Shown here one piece after another: positions 27,208 to 35,216 of a stretch of 64,000 nucleotides of DNA. The number at the start of each line of letters is the position of its first letter. The first letter of the stretch is position 1. The notes under the pieces were generated by a model. It saw only the letters and a list, made by a program, of their open reading frames with translations, did not search any database and had not been told where the DNA came from. Position numbers and translations under genes: made by a program. Source of the DNA: Polyangia bacterium (GTDB taxonomy: Bacteria; Myxococcota_A; Polyangia; Nannocystales; Nannocystaceae); the NCBI GenBank assembly GCA_030430565.1, contig JAUIKS010000016.1, positions 219,358-283,357 on the forward strand, read 5' to 3'.

Positions 27208-28487
27208 GGGCACTCAATCAGACCCGAGTCGCAGCCTAGCTGAAGGTAACCGTCCACTCCCCAGCACAGCGCTCTCTGCTCATCCGCGTCTCCGGATACC
27301 GCGCACGCGTGGATCGTCCCAACGGAGAGGCGCACGACGTCGTCAACCCCGGGGATTTCGCGGGGGGACGGAACGCAGCTACAGCTTGGATCGAGCTGAT
27401 CAGAACTCAGCCCCTTCGACGCGATGGATGAATTCCCCCAACAATAAACTTTTTCGTCCTTCCCGATCACGCAGCTCGTCGCTCTCGTTATGTACTCATT
27501 GGCTACGTGAACAGAGACGGCCTCGACAGGTAAAAGCTCGACCGGGGTTGGAATATGGGTTGACTCAAACGTGCTGTTCCCTAGCTGTCCAAACGTGTTA
27601 TCACCCCAACAAAGCACGACACCATCGTCCCGTAGGGCGCACGAGTGCGAGTCAGAGACATCGAGCCCAATGACGTTCTCGAGACCCGCGACCAATGCTG
27701 GCTGCACAACACAAGCGTGATCCGCGACGCAGAGATCGCTCTCCTCCGCCGCAACGCCCGCTTGGCCGGCGCGATTGTCCCCCCAACACCACACTCCTCC
27801 AGATGTATCAAGCGCGCATACGCGCTCGCGCTCGACGGCGATCTCTTGGATCGGGGGCAGTCCCTCGACACGTGTCCAAGTCTCCACCATCGACTGGAAG
27901 CCGGTCCCGACCTGACCGCGGAGATTAAAGCCGGAGCATGTAACAGCACCCCCGCTATCAAGTTTACAACGTAAGGACCCGGAGACACTGAGAGCTTCGG
28001 CGTCCGCGAGCTCCGGAACGAGCGTGGGCTCGAGGTAGTTGATATTTCCTGAAACCCCGTCGGCCCCGTCGAACTCCCCCCAACAGTACACGTCTCCAGT
28101 CTCGGTTCGAGCGCATGAAGACAAGTCGTTCGATACGACGTCGACTACATCCGAGACCGCCAGCTCGGTCGGCTCGGAGACGCAGCTCGGCGGGTTGTTC
28201 TCGGGCATCCACGGGCACTCTTCGAGATCATGAGTGTCCTTGTATTCGACCCCGAGTCCGAGGCTGATTGGGTGTTGACCCCAGCAGAGCACCTTGCCGT
28301 CTCCGGGGAGGAGACAGGTTGCGTCGTCATTCACCACGATGTCGACCGCGGGAGCGTCGCCGGCGTCAGTTTCGCCGTCCGTCTCGCTGTCAGTACCGCC
28401 CTCACCTCCACTGCAGCTCGTTAGAATGAGTAGAGGGAGCAAAATGGTCAAATATTTAGGTAGCATGCGTCGGTACGATAGTACCAT
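27204..28487 (-). CDS. RCC1-repeat lipoprotein (seven-bladed propeller)
   Basis: 427 residues from the ATG at 28487 (ATG at 28466 also possible). Signal peptide RRMLPKYLTILLPLLILTSC with lipobox LTSC. After an acidic linker there are about seven RCC1 blades. Each has a Cys-containing C-x-(W/S)-G strand: VLCWGQ, VYCWGE, VTCSGF, VWCWGDNRAGQ, VLCWGDNTFGQLG, VYCWGN and ALCWGV. Each blade carries a Cys pair likely to form a disulfide, a pattern common in myxobacterial secreted RCC1 proteins. First gene of a three-gene minus-strand operon with 4-nt overlaps. RCC1 folds are usually binding platforms; the ligand is unknown. Confidence 0.88.
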   Translation of the reverse strand: MVLSYRRMLPKYLTILLPLLILTSCSGGEGGTDSETDGETDAGDAPAVDIVVNDDATCLLPGDGKVLCWGQHPISLGLGVEYKDTHDLEECPWMPENNPPSCVSEPTELAVSDVVDVVSNDLSSCARTETGDVYCWGEFDGADGVSGNINYLEPTLVPELADAEALSVSGSLRCKLDSGGAVTCSGFNLRGQVGTGFQSMVETWTRVEGLPPIQEIAVERERVCALDTSGGVWCWGDNRAGQAGVAAEESDLCVADHACVVQPALVAGLENVIGLDVSDSHSCALRDDGVVLCWGDNTFGQLGNSTFESTHIPTPVELLPVEAVSVHVANEYITRATSCVIGKDEKVYCWGNSSIASKGLSSDQLDPSCSCVPSPREIPGVDDVVRLSVGTIHACAVSGDADEQRALCWGVDGYLQLGCDSGLIECP

Positions 28488-28704
28488 ATGTGTCTGGCTT
28501 GCGACGGAGACGGCCTGTCTCGACGAATTGGTTCTGTTTTCGCAATATCGAGGTTCAGCACGTAGGATGTCGCGGACGGCGCGCTGCTGAAGTTTGTCGC
28601 TATGATGCTCGATTTTGAACAAGTCTTCGCCCGGGCGACGGTCTAGGGAGTGCCCCGTCCCGGTTGCAGGCGAGGCGGCCGCATCCACAGCATGGAGAGC
28701 GGCG

Positions 28705-28835
28705 CACGGCGAGCGGCCCCGGGAAATTCAAGACCCACTGGCGATACGGGACTCGCCAAGTTGTCGACGACGCAGGTCTACATACACCTCGCGCCGAGTC
28801 CACACGAGGACGCGAGCGACTCGCTCGATCGCTAG
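28705..28835 (+). pseudogene. Tyrosine recombinase C-terminal fossil
   Basis: One frame reads HGERPREIQDPLAIRDS. After a frameshift near 28755 another reads KLSTTQVYIHLAPSPHEDAS then DSLDR and TAG. Together they match the C-terminus of phage-type integrases (PREIQeLlGHrdLsTTQvYiHLaPs), including the nucleophile Tyr. The upstream catalytic Arg/Lys/HxxR region is not recognisable. It lies 80 bp inside the right boundary repeat of island 1. The remainder of 28488-28915 has only operon-upstream DNA, plus TGAATAC repeated twice (10-bp spacing) near 28893-28910. Confidence 0.7.
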
Positions 28836-28915
28836 ACGATTCGGCCACTGGAATAACCGTGGAACCGCGAAACTGAGCGTCCAAAAAACTGAATGAATAC
28901 AATTGAATACGTCTT

Positions 28916-28939
28916 GCGCGCGTCGTTGGGGCTGAAGTC
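28916..28939. repeat. Right boundary repeat of island 1 (attR-like)
   Basis: 24 bp, starting GCGCGCGTCGTTGGGG; one mismatch to 17752-17775. It encodes FSPNDAR on the minus strand. Confidence 0.75.
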
Positions 28940-29287
28940 GGGGTCGCGGTTGTCGCCGACGCCCTTGGTCAGGTTCTGCAGCTCGCCGCTGGCGAGCGTC
29001 AGCACGTAGACCTGGCGCGCGCCCTCGGGACCGGCGTGAAAGGTCAGGTGCTCGCCGTCGTGGCTGAAGCGCGGGCGCGCGGCGCCCTCGGGGAGGTCGC
29101 GCGGGAGGGTGGAGTGCGCCGGCTGCTGCGGGTCCGCCTCGGCGGTCGGGGTCGCCTCAGCGGACGCGTCGGGGCTCGGCGCTCCCTGTGAACGCGGCGC
29201 GCCCCCGCTTGCGACCTGCGGCTGCGGCTGGCAGGCGGTGAGCGTCAGCAGCAGCGCGCCTGCGGGGACGAGGGCTCTCGGGGGCAT
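28916..29287 (-). pseudogene. N-terminal part of the split DUF3160 lipoprotein gene
   Basis: Starts at the ATG at 29287 with AAGGAG upstream, embedded in the end of the preceding gene. It encodes a lipoprotein signal (MPPRALVPAGALLLTLTAC), a linker, and the first PD40 strands (PRFSHDGEHLTFHAG, RQVYVLTLASG, DPDFSPNDAR). At that point it enters island 1 and stops 27 codons later, at 28832. Joined to 14800-17775 it would make one lipoprotein of roughly 1,100 residues. It appears to be the second gene of an operon with 29295-29930. Confidence 0.85.
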
Positions 29288-29294
29288 GATTCGC

Positions 29295-29930
29295 TCACTC
29301 CTTCGCGCCCGCGCGCGCGGGTCGATCGACTGTAGTTTGAACATAGCTTGAGGGACATGTAGCGGGACGGCGCGCGCGCGCGCGGAACCCGAAGCCGGTC
29401 CAGCGGTAGAGGGTCTCGACGCAGCCGCGCGCGCTGCCCGACGCGCGCTCGCGCGCGAGCAGCTCGGCGCGGCGCGTCCCGTCTGGGGTGTGCACCCGCA
29501 GCGCGAGCAGCGGGCGCGCGAGCCCGCTGCCGCGCCAGATCGGGTAGAGGCCGCGGCCGTCCCAGCCCATCACCCACACCGTCCGGCTCGGCGCGTTCGC
29601 GTCGCCGCCCCGCGTCGTCGAGCGGACGCCGAGGAGGAGCTCGTCGATCCCGTCGCCGTCGAGGTCGGCGGTCCAGAGCCCCCACAGCGGGTACAGCGGG
29701 CTGGTCCAGACGCGCGAGGAGTCGCGGATCGTGACGAAGCCGCGCTCGCCGTCGGGCGCGACGTACAGCTCGACACGGGCCGCGTGTCCGTCCGCGAGCG
29801 CGAGCTGGGCGGTCCGCGACGGGCGTGGCTCCGCCGGCGCGTCGGCGCGGGCCAGGCGAGCGCCTGTCGACCCGAGCGCGAGCGCGAGCGCGAGCGCGCG
29901 GCGTCTGCTTGAGCGCGATGCTCTCACCAC
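29295..29930 (-). CDS. Exported FG-GAP-like protein upstream of the split gene
   Basis: About 211 residues from GTG at 29930 (or 29927); longer in-frame starts exist but add no signal sequence. The N-terminus RASRSSRRRALALALALG is a signal peptide with cleavage near ARA-DA. TADLDGDGIDELLLGV is an FG-GAP/VCBS calcium-binding type motif. Two Cys lie in the C-terminal part. The stop is 8 nt before the DUF3160 start, so the two were co-expressed. The role is likely extracellular or periplasmic; function unknown. Confidence 0.72.
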   Translation of the reverse strand: MVRASRSSRRRALALALALGSTGARLARADAPAEPRPSRTAQLALADGHAARVELYVAPDGERGFVTIRDSSRVWTSPLYPLWGLWTADLDGDGIDELLLGVRSTTRGGDANAPSRTVWVMGWDGRGLYPIWRGSGLARPLLALRVHTPDGTRRAELLARERASGSARGCVETLYRWTGFGFRARARRPATCPSSYVQTTVDRPARAGAKE

Positions 29931-30020
29931 GCGCGCGAGTCTACCGCGTCCGTTCGTCGATCGGCGCGTCGCGCCTGTGGGGATCTCTGTGGGTGTCTCG
30001 GCTGGGCGTCGCACCGCGCC

Positions 30021-30050
30021 TCGGTGGGTGGGTGGGTCGGTCGGTCAACG
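30021..30050 (+). repeat. GGGT/GGTC microsatellite upstream of 29930
   Basis: TCGGTGGGTGGGTGGGTCGG followed by TCGGTCAACG: three GGG runs and flanking GG pairs. It could form a weak G-quadruplex in the promoter region of the minus-strand gene starting at 29930. Confidence 0.4.
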
Positions 30051-30191
30051 CCCACGCGGCGCGCGGTGATTCCACGCCGAAGGCTCGAGAGCGCACGCGG
30101 TCGCGCGTCAGCCCCCCGCGGACCTGTCGCGTCGAGCAGGTCCCCGCCGGCGGGGCGGTGAACGCGGCGCGCGAGGGGGCGCGGGCGCGCG

Positions 30192-30557
30192 TCAGTCCTC
30201 CCACTCGCAGATGGTGTTGCCGTGCTCGCAGGACTGGCCGACGGCGCAGTCGCGGTCGTCGCTGCAGATGAAGAAGCAGGTGCTGTGCTCGCAGAGCATC
30301 TCGGGCGGGCAGTCGCGATCGTCGTCGCACGCGAAGGTGCACATGCCCCCGCCGCAGTTGTCGCTCTCGCAGCACACCCCGTCGAAGCAGTCGCGGTCGC
30401 TCGCACAGCTCGCGCCGACGCCTCCGGACGCGCACAGCGGATCGAGGCGGCAGGCGGAGTAGGGGTCGGCACAGGCGCCGCCGAGCAGCCCGCCGATGAG
30501 CAGCAGCGACGCGAGCGCGAGCAGCGTGTTGGAGAGTCTAGCCATGGGTCGGGTCAT
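30192..30557 (-). CDS. Cys-rich small lipoprotein
   Basis: 121 residues, ATG at 30557 with GGAGG 8 nt upstream. Signal peptide with lipobox LGGAC near residue 28. The mature part has repeated C-x-SDRDC / C-x-DDRDC units (DRDCFDGVCCES, DRDCPPEMLCEHSTC, DRDCAVGQSCEHGNTIC). This Dickkopf/EGF-like Cys pattern is frequent in myxobacterial secreted proteins. Function unknown. Confidence 0.75.
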   Translation of the reverse strand: MTRPMARLSNTLLALASLLLIGGLLGGACADPYSACRLDPLCASGGVGASCASDRDCFDGVCCESDNCGGGMCTFACDDDRDCPPEMLCEHSTCFFICSDDRDCAVGQSCEHGNTICEWED

Positions 30558-30751
30558 CGCGGCATCCTCCTTCGGCGCGGGCGCAGACGCCTAATTCTCG
30601 CAGTCGGGATCTTCGTTGGCAAGTGACGCGGGGCGCTCACGGTCGCGTCGGCGTGGAGTGAGCGTGAACCCGCGACCGCGCGCGGCCGCGCGAGCTGTAA
30701 AAGGGCTGCGCCGCCGCGTGACGGTGGGCGCGACATGTCTCTTGGTGCAGT

Positions 30752-31654
30752 CTACGGCGCGGCGTCGATGAAGGGGGCGGGCAGCGAGACCCAGCTGGGG
30801 TCGCGCTCGCTGGAGCGAAGATCGCCGCCGAGCACGCCCGCCGCGTCGCCGACCTGGTCGAGCGCTCGCTGGCCGCCGCCGATCGAGAGCGGCCAGTAGC
30901 CGACGAGCCCGGGCTCGTCGCCCCGGAGCCGCGCGTCGTAGCGCGCCATGATCTCGGCGTCCTCGCGGGCGACGGACCACAGGCGCAGCTCCGCGATCAG
31001 GCCGAGGAAGGCGCTCTCGTCCGGCTCGTCGACCCCGCGGCCGAGCCAGAGCGGCTGAGCTCCGGTGAGCGGGCTCGCGATCAGATCGGTCGAGTACACG
31101 ACGACCCCGTCGTGGAACAAGTCCAGGCGCCCGTCCTCGCGGCGGAGCGCGAGGTGGTGCCAGCCCCCGTCGAGCGCGATCCGGTCGCGGCCGACGAAGA
31201 GGTTGATCTCTGGGGTCTCGATGGAGAAACCGGGCGTGCTCTGGCCCTCTTTGGTGAAGCCGATCTCGAGGCCGCGGCCGCCGTCGCGGTCGAGGGAGGT
31301 CAGCAGCCGCGGGTGGGCGCGCTGATCGTCGGGCGGGCCGCGAAACCACAGCTCGAGCGTGAACGGCCCGCGGTCGATGGCCGCGAGCGCGCTGGTGTCG
31401 AGGAATTCGACGTAGTCGCGATCGGCGTCGAACAGCAGCGCGTGCTCGCAGCCCGCGTCGTCGGGCTCGCAGAGGTCGTCGGGGCTGTAGCGCGGCCCGT
31501 CGTCGGCGTCGTCGGTCGCGCTCGCGTCGCTCGGATCGTGCTCGTACATCGTCCGGCCGCAGCCGGCGAGCGGGAGCGCGAGCGCGAGCGACCAGCGCCG
31601 CGCTCGCCTCGATCGTCGCGCTCGCGCAAGCCTCGACACGGGCGAAGCATACAC
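30752..31654 (-). CDS. LamG/concanavalin-A-like lipoprotein
   Basis: 300 residues from a GTG at 31654. Arg-rich signal peptide (RLARARRSRRARRWSLALAL) with lipobox LAGC near residue 32. The body is a LamG/jelly-roll domain: PFTLELWFRGP, GGWHHLALRREDGRLDLFHDG, PLWLGRGVDE, LIAELRLWSVAR, LVGYWPL. Such domains bind carbohydrate or calcium at the cell surface. Divergent from the EF-Tu-like gene with a 66-bp gap. Confidence 0.82.
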   Translation of the reverse strand: MYASPVSRLARARRSRRARRWSLALALPLAGCGRTMYEHDPSDASATDDADDGPRYSPDDLCEPDDAGCEHALLFDADRDYVEFLDTSALAAIDRGPFTLELWFRGPPDDQRAHPRLLTSLDRDGGRGLEIGFTKEGQSTPGFSIETPEINLFVGRDRIALDGGWHHLALRREDGRLDLFHDGVVVYSTDLIASPLTGAQPLWLGRGVDEPDESAFLGLIAELRLWSVAREDAEIMARYDARLRGDEPGLVGYWPLSIGGGQRALDQVGDAAGVLGGDLRSSERDPSWVSLPAPFIDAAP

Positions 31655-31720
31655 GAGCCGCCGGGGCGCGATCGCCTGGCTCGGCGAGCAGGTGGTCGGC
31701 GGCTGCTATGCTCCGGGTCT

Positions 31721-32977
31721 ATGCCGCTTCGAAGTGGGCTCCCCCGGGAAGACGGCGCGCGCGGGCCGGAGCTCGACGCGGACGGGCTGCCGCAGCTAGT
31801 CGTCGCCGTGCTCGGCGGGGTCAATCACGGCAAGACCCAGCTGGTGGCGAGCCTCTGCCAGCTGCTCGCGACGCGCGGCTGGGCCGAGCCGCTCGAGCCC
31901 GAGGCCCTCGACCAGCAGACGTGTGAGCGCGAGCGCGGCTTGTCGGTGGAGCTGAGCCACGCGGTGATCCGCTCGGCGCGTCGGGCCTACACCCTGGTCG
32001 ACTGCCCCGGGCACGTCGAGTATCTGAAGAACGCGGTGAGCGGGATCGCGCAGGCTGACGCCGCGCTGTTCGTCGTCGATCTCGAGTCCGGGCCGGACGA
32101 GGGGACGCGCGAGCACGCGCTGCTCGCCCGCCACCTCGGCCTCGAGGCGGCGGTGGTGTTCCTCGGGCACGCCGAGGAGGTCCCGGATCCCGAGTACCGG
32201 GCGCTCGTCGAGGCGGACACGCGCGCGCTGCTCGAGCGCTGCGGCTACGAGGACGAGCGGCTGCAGGTGGTGCAGGGCAGCGCGCTGCAGGCCGCGCTCG
32301 CGCTCGATGATGACGCCGAGATCACGCGCGCGCCGGAGCTGCGGCCGCTGTGGCGGCTGGTCGAGGCCCTCGACGCGCTCCCGGGGCAGCCCGCGCGCGT
32401 CGAGCAGCAGGAGCCGCCGCTGATGGCGATCTCGGACTTCGTCGGGCACCCCGACGCGGGGCTCGTCGCGCTCGGCCGGCTCGAGCGGGGCGCGCTGATG
32501 CTCGAGCAGGAGATCGAGCTGTTCGGCGGCGCCGGCTCGAGCGCGCTCCGGCACCCGATCCGGCGGATGTGGTCGCGTCACCGCGAGGTCGCGCGCGCGC
32601 GCGCGGGCGAGCTGGTCGGGGTCGCGCTGCCGTGGCTGCAGGGCCACCGCGGGCTGCGGCGCGGCCTCGTGCTCGGCGCGCCAGATGCCTTAAAGACCAC
32701 GACGAAGATCGCCGCGCGCCTGCAGACGCTGCCGCCCGAGCTCGGGGAGCGTCGCTACGTCGGGCTGCACCCGCGGACCAATTTTCATATGTTTATAAGG
32801 ACATCTGAGGTCAACGTCACGATCGCTCGCCCGGCGCCGGGCTTCGTGCGCACCGGCACCGCGCATCGCTGCGTGCTCGAGCTGGCGCGGCCGCTGGTCG
32901 TCGCGCCCGGCTGGCCGCTCGTGCTGCGCGACGCGACGCGCACCATCGCGCTCGGCTCGCCGATCGACGACGCGTGA
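31721..32977 (+). CDS. EF-Tu-like GTPase paralogue with degenerate G4 motif
   Basis: 418 residues with all three EF-Tu domains recognisable. G1 is GGVNHGKT (32-39, normally GHVDHGKT), the G2 region is RGLSVEL (normally RGITI), and G3 is DCPGH (94-98, intact with the catalytic His). G4 should be NKCD but reads FLGHAEEV (GHAE at 149-152). G5 SAL is kept. Domain 3 keeps FIRTSEV, like FRTTDV. Loss of NKxD predicts weak or no guanine specificity. It is unlikely to be the main elongation factor and stands alone, outside any translation operon. The segment at 32781-32808 has a run of rare AT-rich codons. Confidence 0.85.
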   Translation: MPLRSGLPREDGARGPELDADGLPQLVVAVLGGVNHGKTQLVASLCQLLATRGWAEPLEPEALDQQTCERERGLSVELSHAVIRSARRAYTLVDCPGHVEYLKNAVSGIAQADAALFVVDLESGPDEGTREHALLARHLGLEAAVVFLGHAEEVPDPEYRALVEADTRALLERCGYEDERLQVVQGSALQAALALDDDAEITRAPELRPLWRLVEALDALPGQPARVEQQEPPLMAISDFVGHPDAGLVALGRLERGALMLEQEIELFGGAGSSALRHPIRRMWSRHREVARARAGELVGVALPWLQGHRGLRRGLVLGAPDALKTTTKIAARLQTLPPELGERRYVGLHPRTNFHMFIRTSEVNVTIARPAPGFVRTGTAHRCVLELARPLVVAPGWPLVLRDATRTIALGSPIDDA

Positions 32978-33294
32978 GCCGCTCGTCCGCGGCGCCGGAT
33001 GTCCATGGGGGCAGGTGAACAGCCGTCGGGCGGCGGCGCTGTGGATCCAGCGCGAGCTCTTGAGCAGCACGATCGCGCTCGGCGATCCAGCCGTGACGAT
33101 CGCCGGCGCGCCTCGACGTCGGCGGGCGCCGGCGGCCGGGCACATCGCGCTCTTCGTGATCCGCATCTCGCGGAGCGCTGTGAACAAGCCGTATTTTTGC
33201 CCACTGTTTTCGCGCGGTAGCGCCGTGTTTCGCCATCTTCGAGGCTCTTGGAGCCGTTGACCGTGGACGAGGGCTCCCGTACGGTGCCGCCCCC
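32978..33294. other. Intergenic region without recognisable gene
   Basis: About 317 bp between two plus-strand genes. Several short open frames exist on both strands, but none has a plausible start, codon pattern or family resemblance. It must carry the promoter of the lipoprotein gene at 33295; I see no clear consensus elements. Confidence 0.4.
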
Positions 33295-33831
33295 ATGAAC
33301 ACGGTTCACTATTCACTCGTAGCGGCGTTGGGCCTCGCGCTCCTGTTCCCGGTCGCCTGTGGCGATGACGGCGGCGACGGCACCGCGTCCGACTCCAGCG
33401 CTGGGACCGGCGAGTCCGGCGAGTCCGGCGAGTCCGGCGAGTCCGGCGAGTCTGGCGGCTCTGGCGGCGAGGACGCCAACGGCGTGACCCCTTGCGGGAT
33501 GTTCGGCGACCAAGCGGTCAATTGTCAGGCCGGCCAGTACTGCGCGGACGAGGTGCTCAGCACCTGCGAGAACGGCTGCCTGAGCAACACCAACTGCGCC
33601 GACGAGCAGACCTGCGAGAAGGGGGCCGGCGAGGATGTCGGCAGCTGTCAGATGCCCAGCGAGGGGATCGACTGCGCGGACGTCTGTTCGAAGCTGCAGG
33701 CCTGTGACCCCAGCACCACGCAGGAGATGTGCGACCAGTTCTGCGCCGGCACCAATCAGGAGTGCCAGCAGTGCGTGCTCGACGACAACTGCCCGATCTT
33801 CAACTGCGATGAGCAGTGTGGCTTGGGCTGA
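33295..33831 (+). CDS. Cys-rich lipoprotein with GES tandem repeat
   Basis: 178 residues. Signal peptide and lipobox FPVAC near residue 22. The linker DDGGDGTASDSSAGTGES continues into about five GES repeats, encoded by a 9-bp tandem array (33413-33455). The mature part has many Cys (QYCADEVLSTCENGC, CADVCSKLQACDPSTT, MCDQFCAG, ECQQCVLDDNC). These paired spacings suggest a disulfide-rich fold. Function unknown; this architecture is typical of Nannocystaceae surface lipoproteins. Confidence 0.8.
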   Translation: MNTVHYSLVAALGLALLFPVACGDDGGDGTASDSSAGTGESGESGESGESGESGGSGGEDANGVTPCGMFGDQAVNCQAGQYCADEVLSTCENGCLSNTNCADEQTCEKGAGEDVGSCQMPSEGIDCADVCSKLQACDPSTTQEMCDQFCAGTNQECQQCVLDDNCPIFNCDEQCGLG

Positions 33832-33885
33832 GCGCCCGCGCGATCACGCGGACACGGTCCGAAGACGACATAGAAGATCATAAAA

Positions 33886-33918
33886 CAGGGGGCGACGGGC
33901 GACGCTCGTGGCCCCCTG
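33886..33918 (-). terminator. Intrinsic terminator of the adenylate cyclase gene
   Basis: Inverted repeat CAGGGGGC (33886-33893) / GCCCCCTG (33911-33918). On the minus strand it is followed by TTTTATG. It overlaps the region just after the cyclase stop. Confidence 0.65.
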
Positions 33919-33919
33919 A

Positions 33920-35164
33920 CTACGTCGCGGGCGCGACCGCGGCTCGCGTCGGGAATTCGAGCGCGTGCAGCTCAACCGGCTCCGCGACGCCCTTGAGCGC
34001 CACCGAGTCGACGCGCGTCGAGGGGCCGCCGCAGCGCGACGCGAAGCGCTCCGAGGCGAGGACGTCGCGGCCCAGGCGCGCGCACTGACCCTCGATGCGC
34101 GCGGCGACGTTGACCGCCATCCCGATGACCGTGAAGTCGAGCCGCGCGGGCGCGCCGATGTTGCCGTACATGACGTCGCCGTAGTGGAGGCCGACGCCGA
34201 TCGGCGCGACGGGGAGGCCCGCCGCGCGGCGTCGCTCGTGCACCGCCGCGAGACCCAGCAGGACCTGCTCGGTCGCCTGGTAGGCGGCCGCGCACGCGCG
34301 CCTCGCCGAGCCCTCGTGATCGCGCGCGACCTGGTCGTCCTCGGCGAAGATAGCGAGCACGCCGTCGCCCATGAACTTCAGGACCTCGCCGCCGCGCGCG
34401 GCGAGCTGCTCGACGATGACCTCGAAGGTGTCGTTGAGCAGGCTGAGCAGCGCGGGCTGCTCGAGCGAGCCCGTCAGCCGCGTGAACCCGCGGATGTCGC
34501 AGAACCAGATCGCGGCGCGGATGGTCTGCCCGTCGCCGCGGCGGACCTGTCCCGAGAGCACCTGCGCGCTCGCGTTGGGCCCCAGGTACGCGCGCAGCAG
34601 CGACGCGGTGGCGAGATCGCGCGCGAGCGGCTCGATGACGGCGGAGAGCGCCGGCAGGACCTCCTCGAGGACCTCTATCTCCTCGTCCGTGAAGCCGCGG
34701 GGCGCCTGGGTCGACCACGTGAAGCCGCCGACGAACTCCTCGCGAAACAGCAGCGAGTGGGCGTAGAAGTCGGTGAAGTCGCGCTCGCGCAGGGCCTCGA
34801 TGTCGCGGAGCTCGTGCGGCGCCTCGAGCTCGCGCAAGCGCACGCGCAGCGCCGGCGCGCCGCCGAACCGCAGGCGACGCAGCGGCGAGTCGCGCGACTC
34901 GAGCTTCGCGAACAGCGTGTACGAGATCTCGCGCTGGTCCAGCGCTCGCGGGTGCTCGCGCGACCAGACCCACACGTACGCGGCAGCCTGGGGGTGCAGC
35001 AGGAAGGTGCCCGCCCACAGGCGATCGATCGGGACCTCCACCGCGCGCAGCTGCTCGACCGCCCCGACGAGCACCGGCTCGATCGTTCGCGCGCGGCGAC
35101 CCTCGCGTAGCAGCCAGCGAGTCACCGCCGCCGCTCTCTGTAAGGCTCTCGTGCTGCCGGTCAC
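33920..35164 (-). CDS. Class III adenylate cyclase with N-terminal sensory region
   Basis: About 414 residues from the GTG at 35164; the frame extends further upstream but the added sequence is not protein-like. The N-terminal ~190 residues look like a GAF-type sensory domain (IDRLWAGTFLLHPQ, VGGFTWST). The cyclase domain has WFCDIRGFTRLTG (metal Asp), LKFMGDGVLAIF (Lys plus second Asp), and LDFTVIGMAVNVAARIE (Asp for adenine recognition, Asn/Arg for transition state). Lys/Asp specificity residues point to cAMP rather than cGMP. Cytosolic, no TM. A hairpin terminator follows. Confidence 0.9.
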   Translation of the reverse strand: MTGSTRALQRAAAVTRWLLREGRRARTIEPVLVGAVEQLRAVEVPIDRLWAGTFLLHPQAAAYVWVWSREHPRALDQREISYTLFAKLESRDSPLRRLRFGGAPALRVRLRELEAPHELRDIEALRERDFTDFYAHSLLFREEFVGGFTWSTQAPRGFTDEEIEVLEEVLPALSAVIEPLARDLATASLLRAYLGPNASAQVLSGQVRRGDGQTIRAAIWFCDIRGFTRLTGSLEQPALLSLLNDTFEVIVEQLAARGGEVLKFMGDGVLAIFAEDDQVARDHEGSARRACAAAYQATEQVLLGLAAVHERRRAAGLPVAPIGVGLHYGDVMYGNIGAPARLDFTVIGMAVNVAARIEGQCARLGRDVLASERFASRCGGPSTRVDSVALKGVAEPVELHALEFPTRAAVAPAT

Positions 35165-35216
35165 CGGTGGTGATTGTGCCCCAGTTTCTCGCGTAGCGCG
35201 TGGTATAGGGCCATGA

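Larger units (their letters stand above)
17752..28939. mobile_element. Island 1: 11.1-kb element inserted in the DUF3160 gene
   Basis: Bounded by a 24-bp direct repeat with one mismatch (17752-17775 and 28916-28939) lying in the same codon frame of the host gene. Contents: a transposase fossil at the left; a lipoprotein; a CLCA-like protease plus a coiled-coil lipoprotein; an RCC1/lipoprotein/TonB-receptor operon; and a tyrosine recombinase fossil at the right end. Base composition is clearly more AT-rich than the neighbourhood, with A/T-ending codons common. No intact recombinase remains, so the element is probably fixed. Confidence 0.82.
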
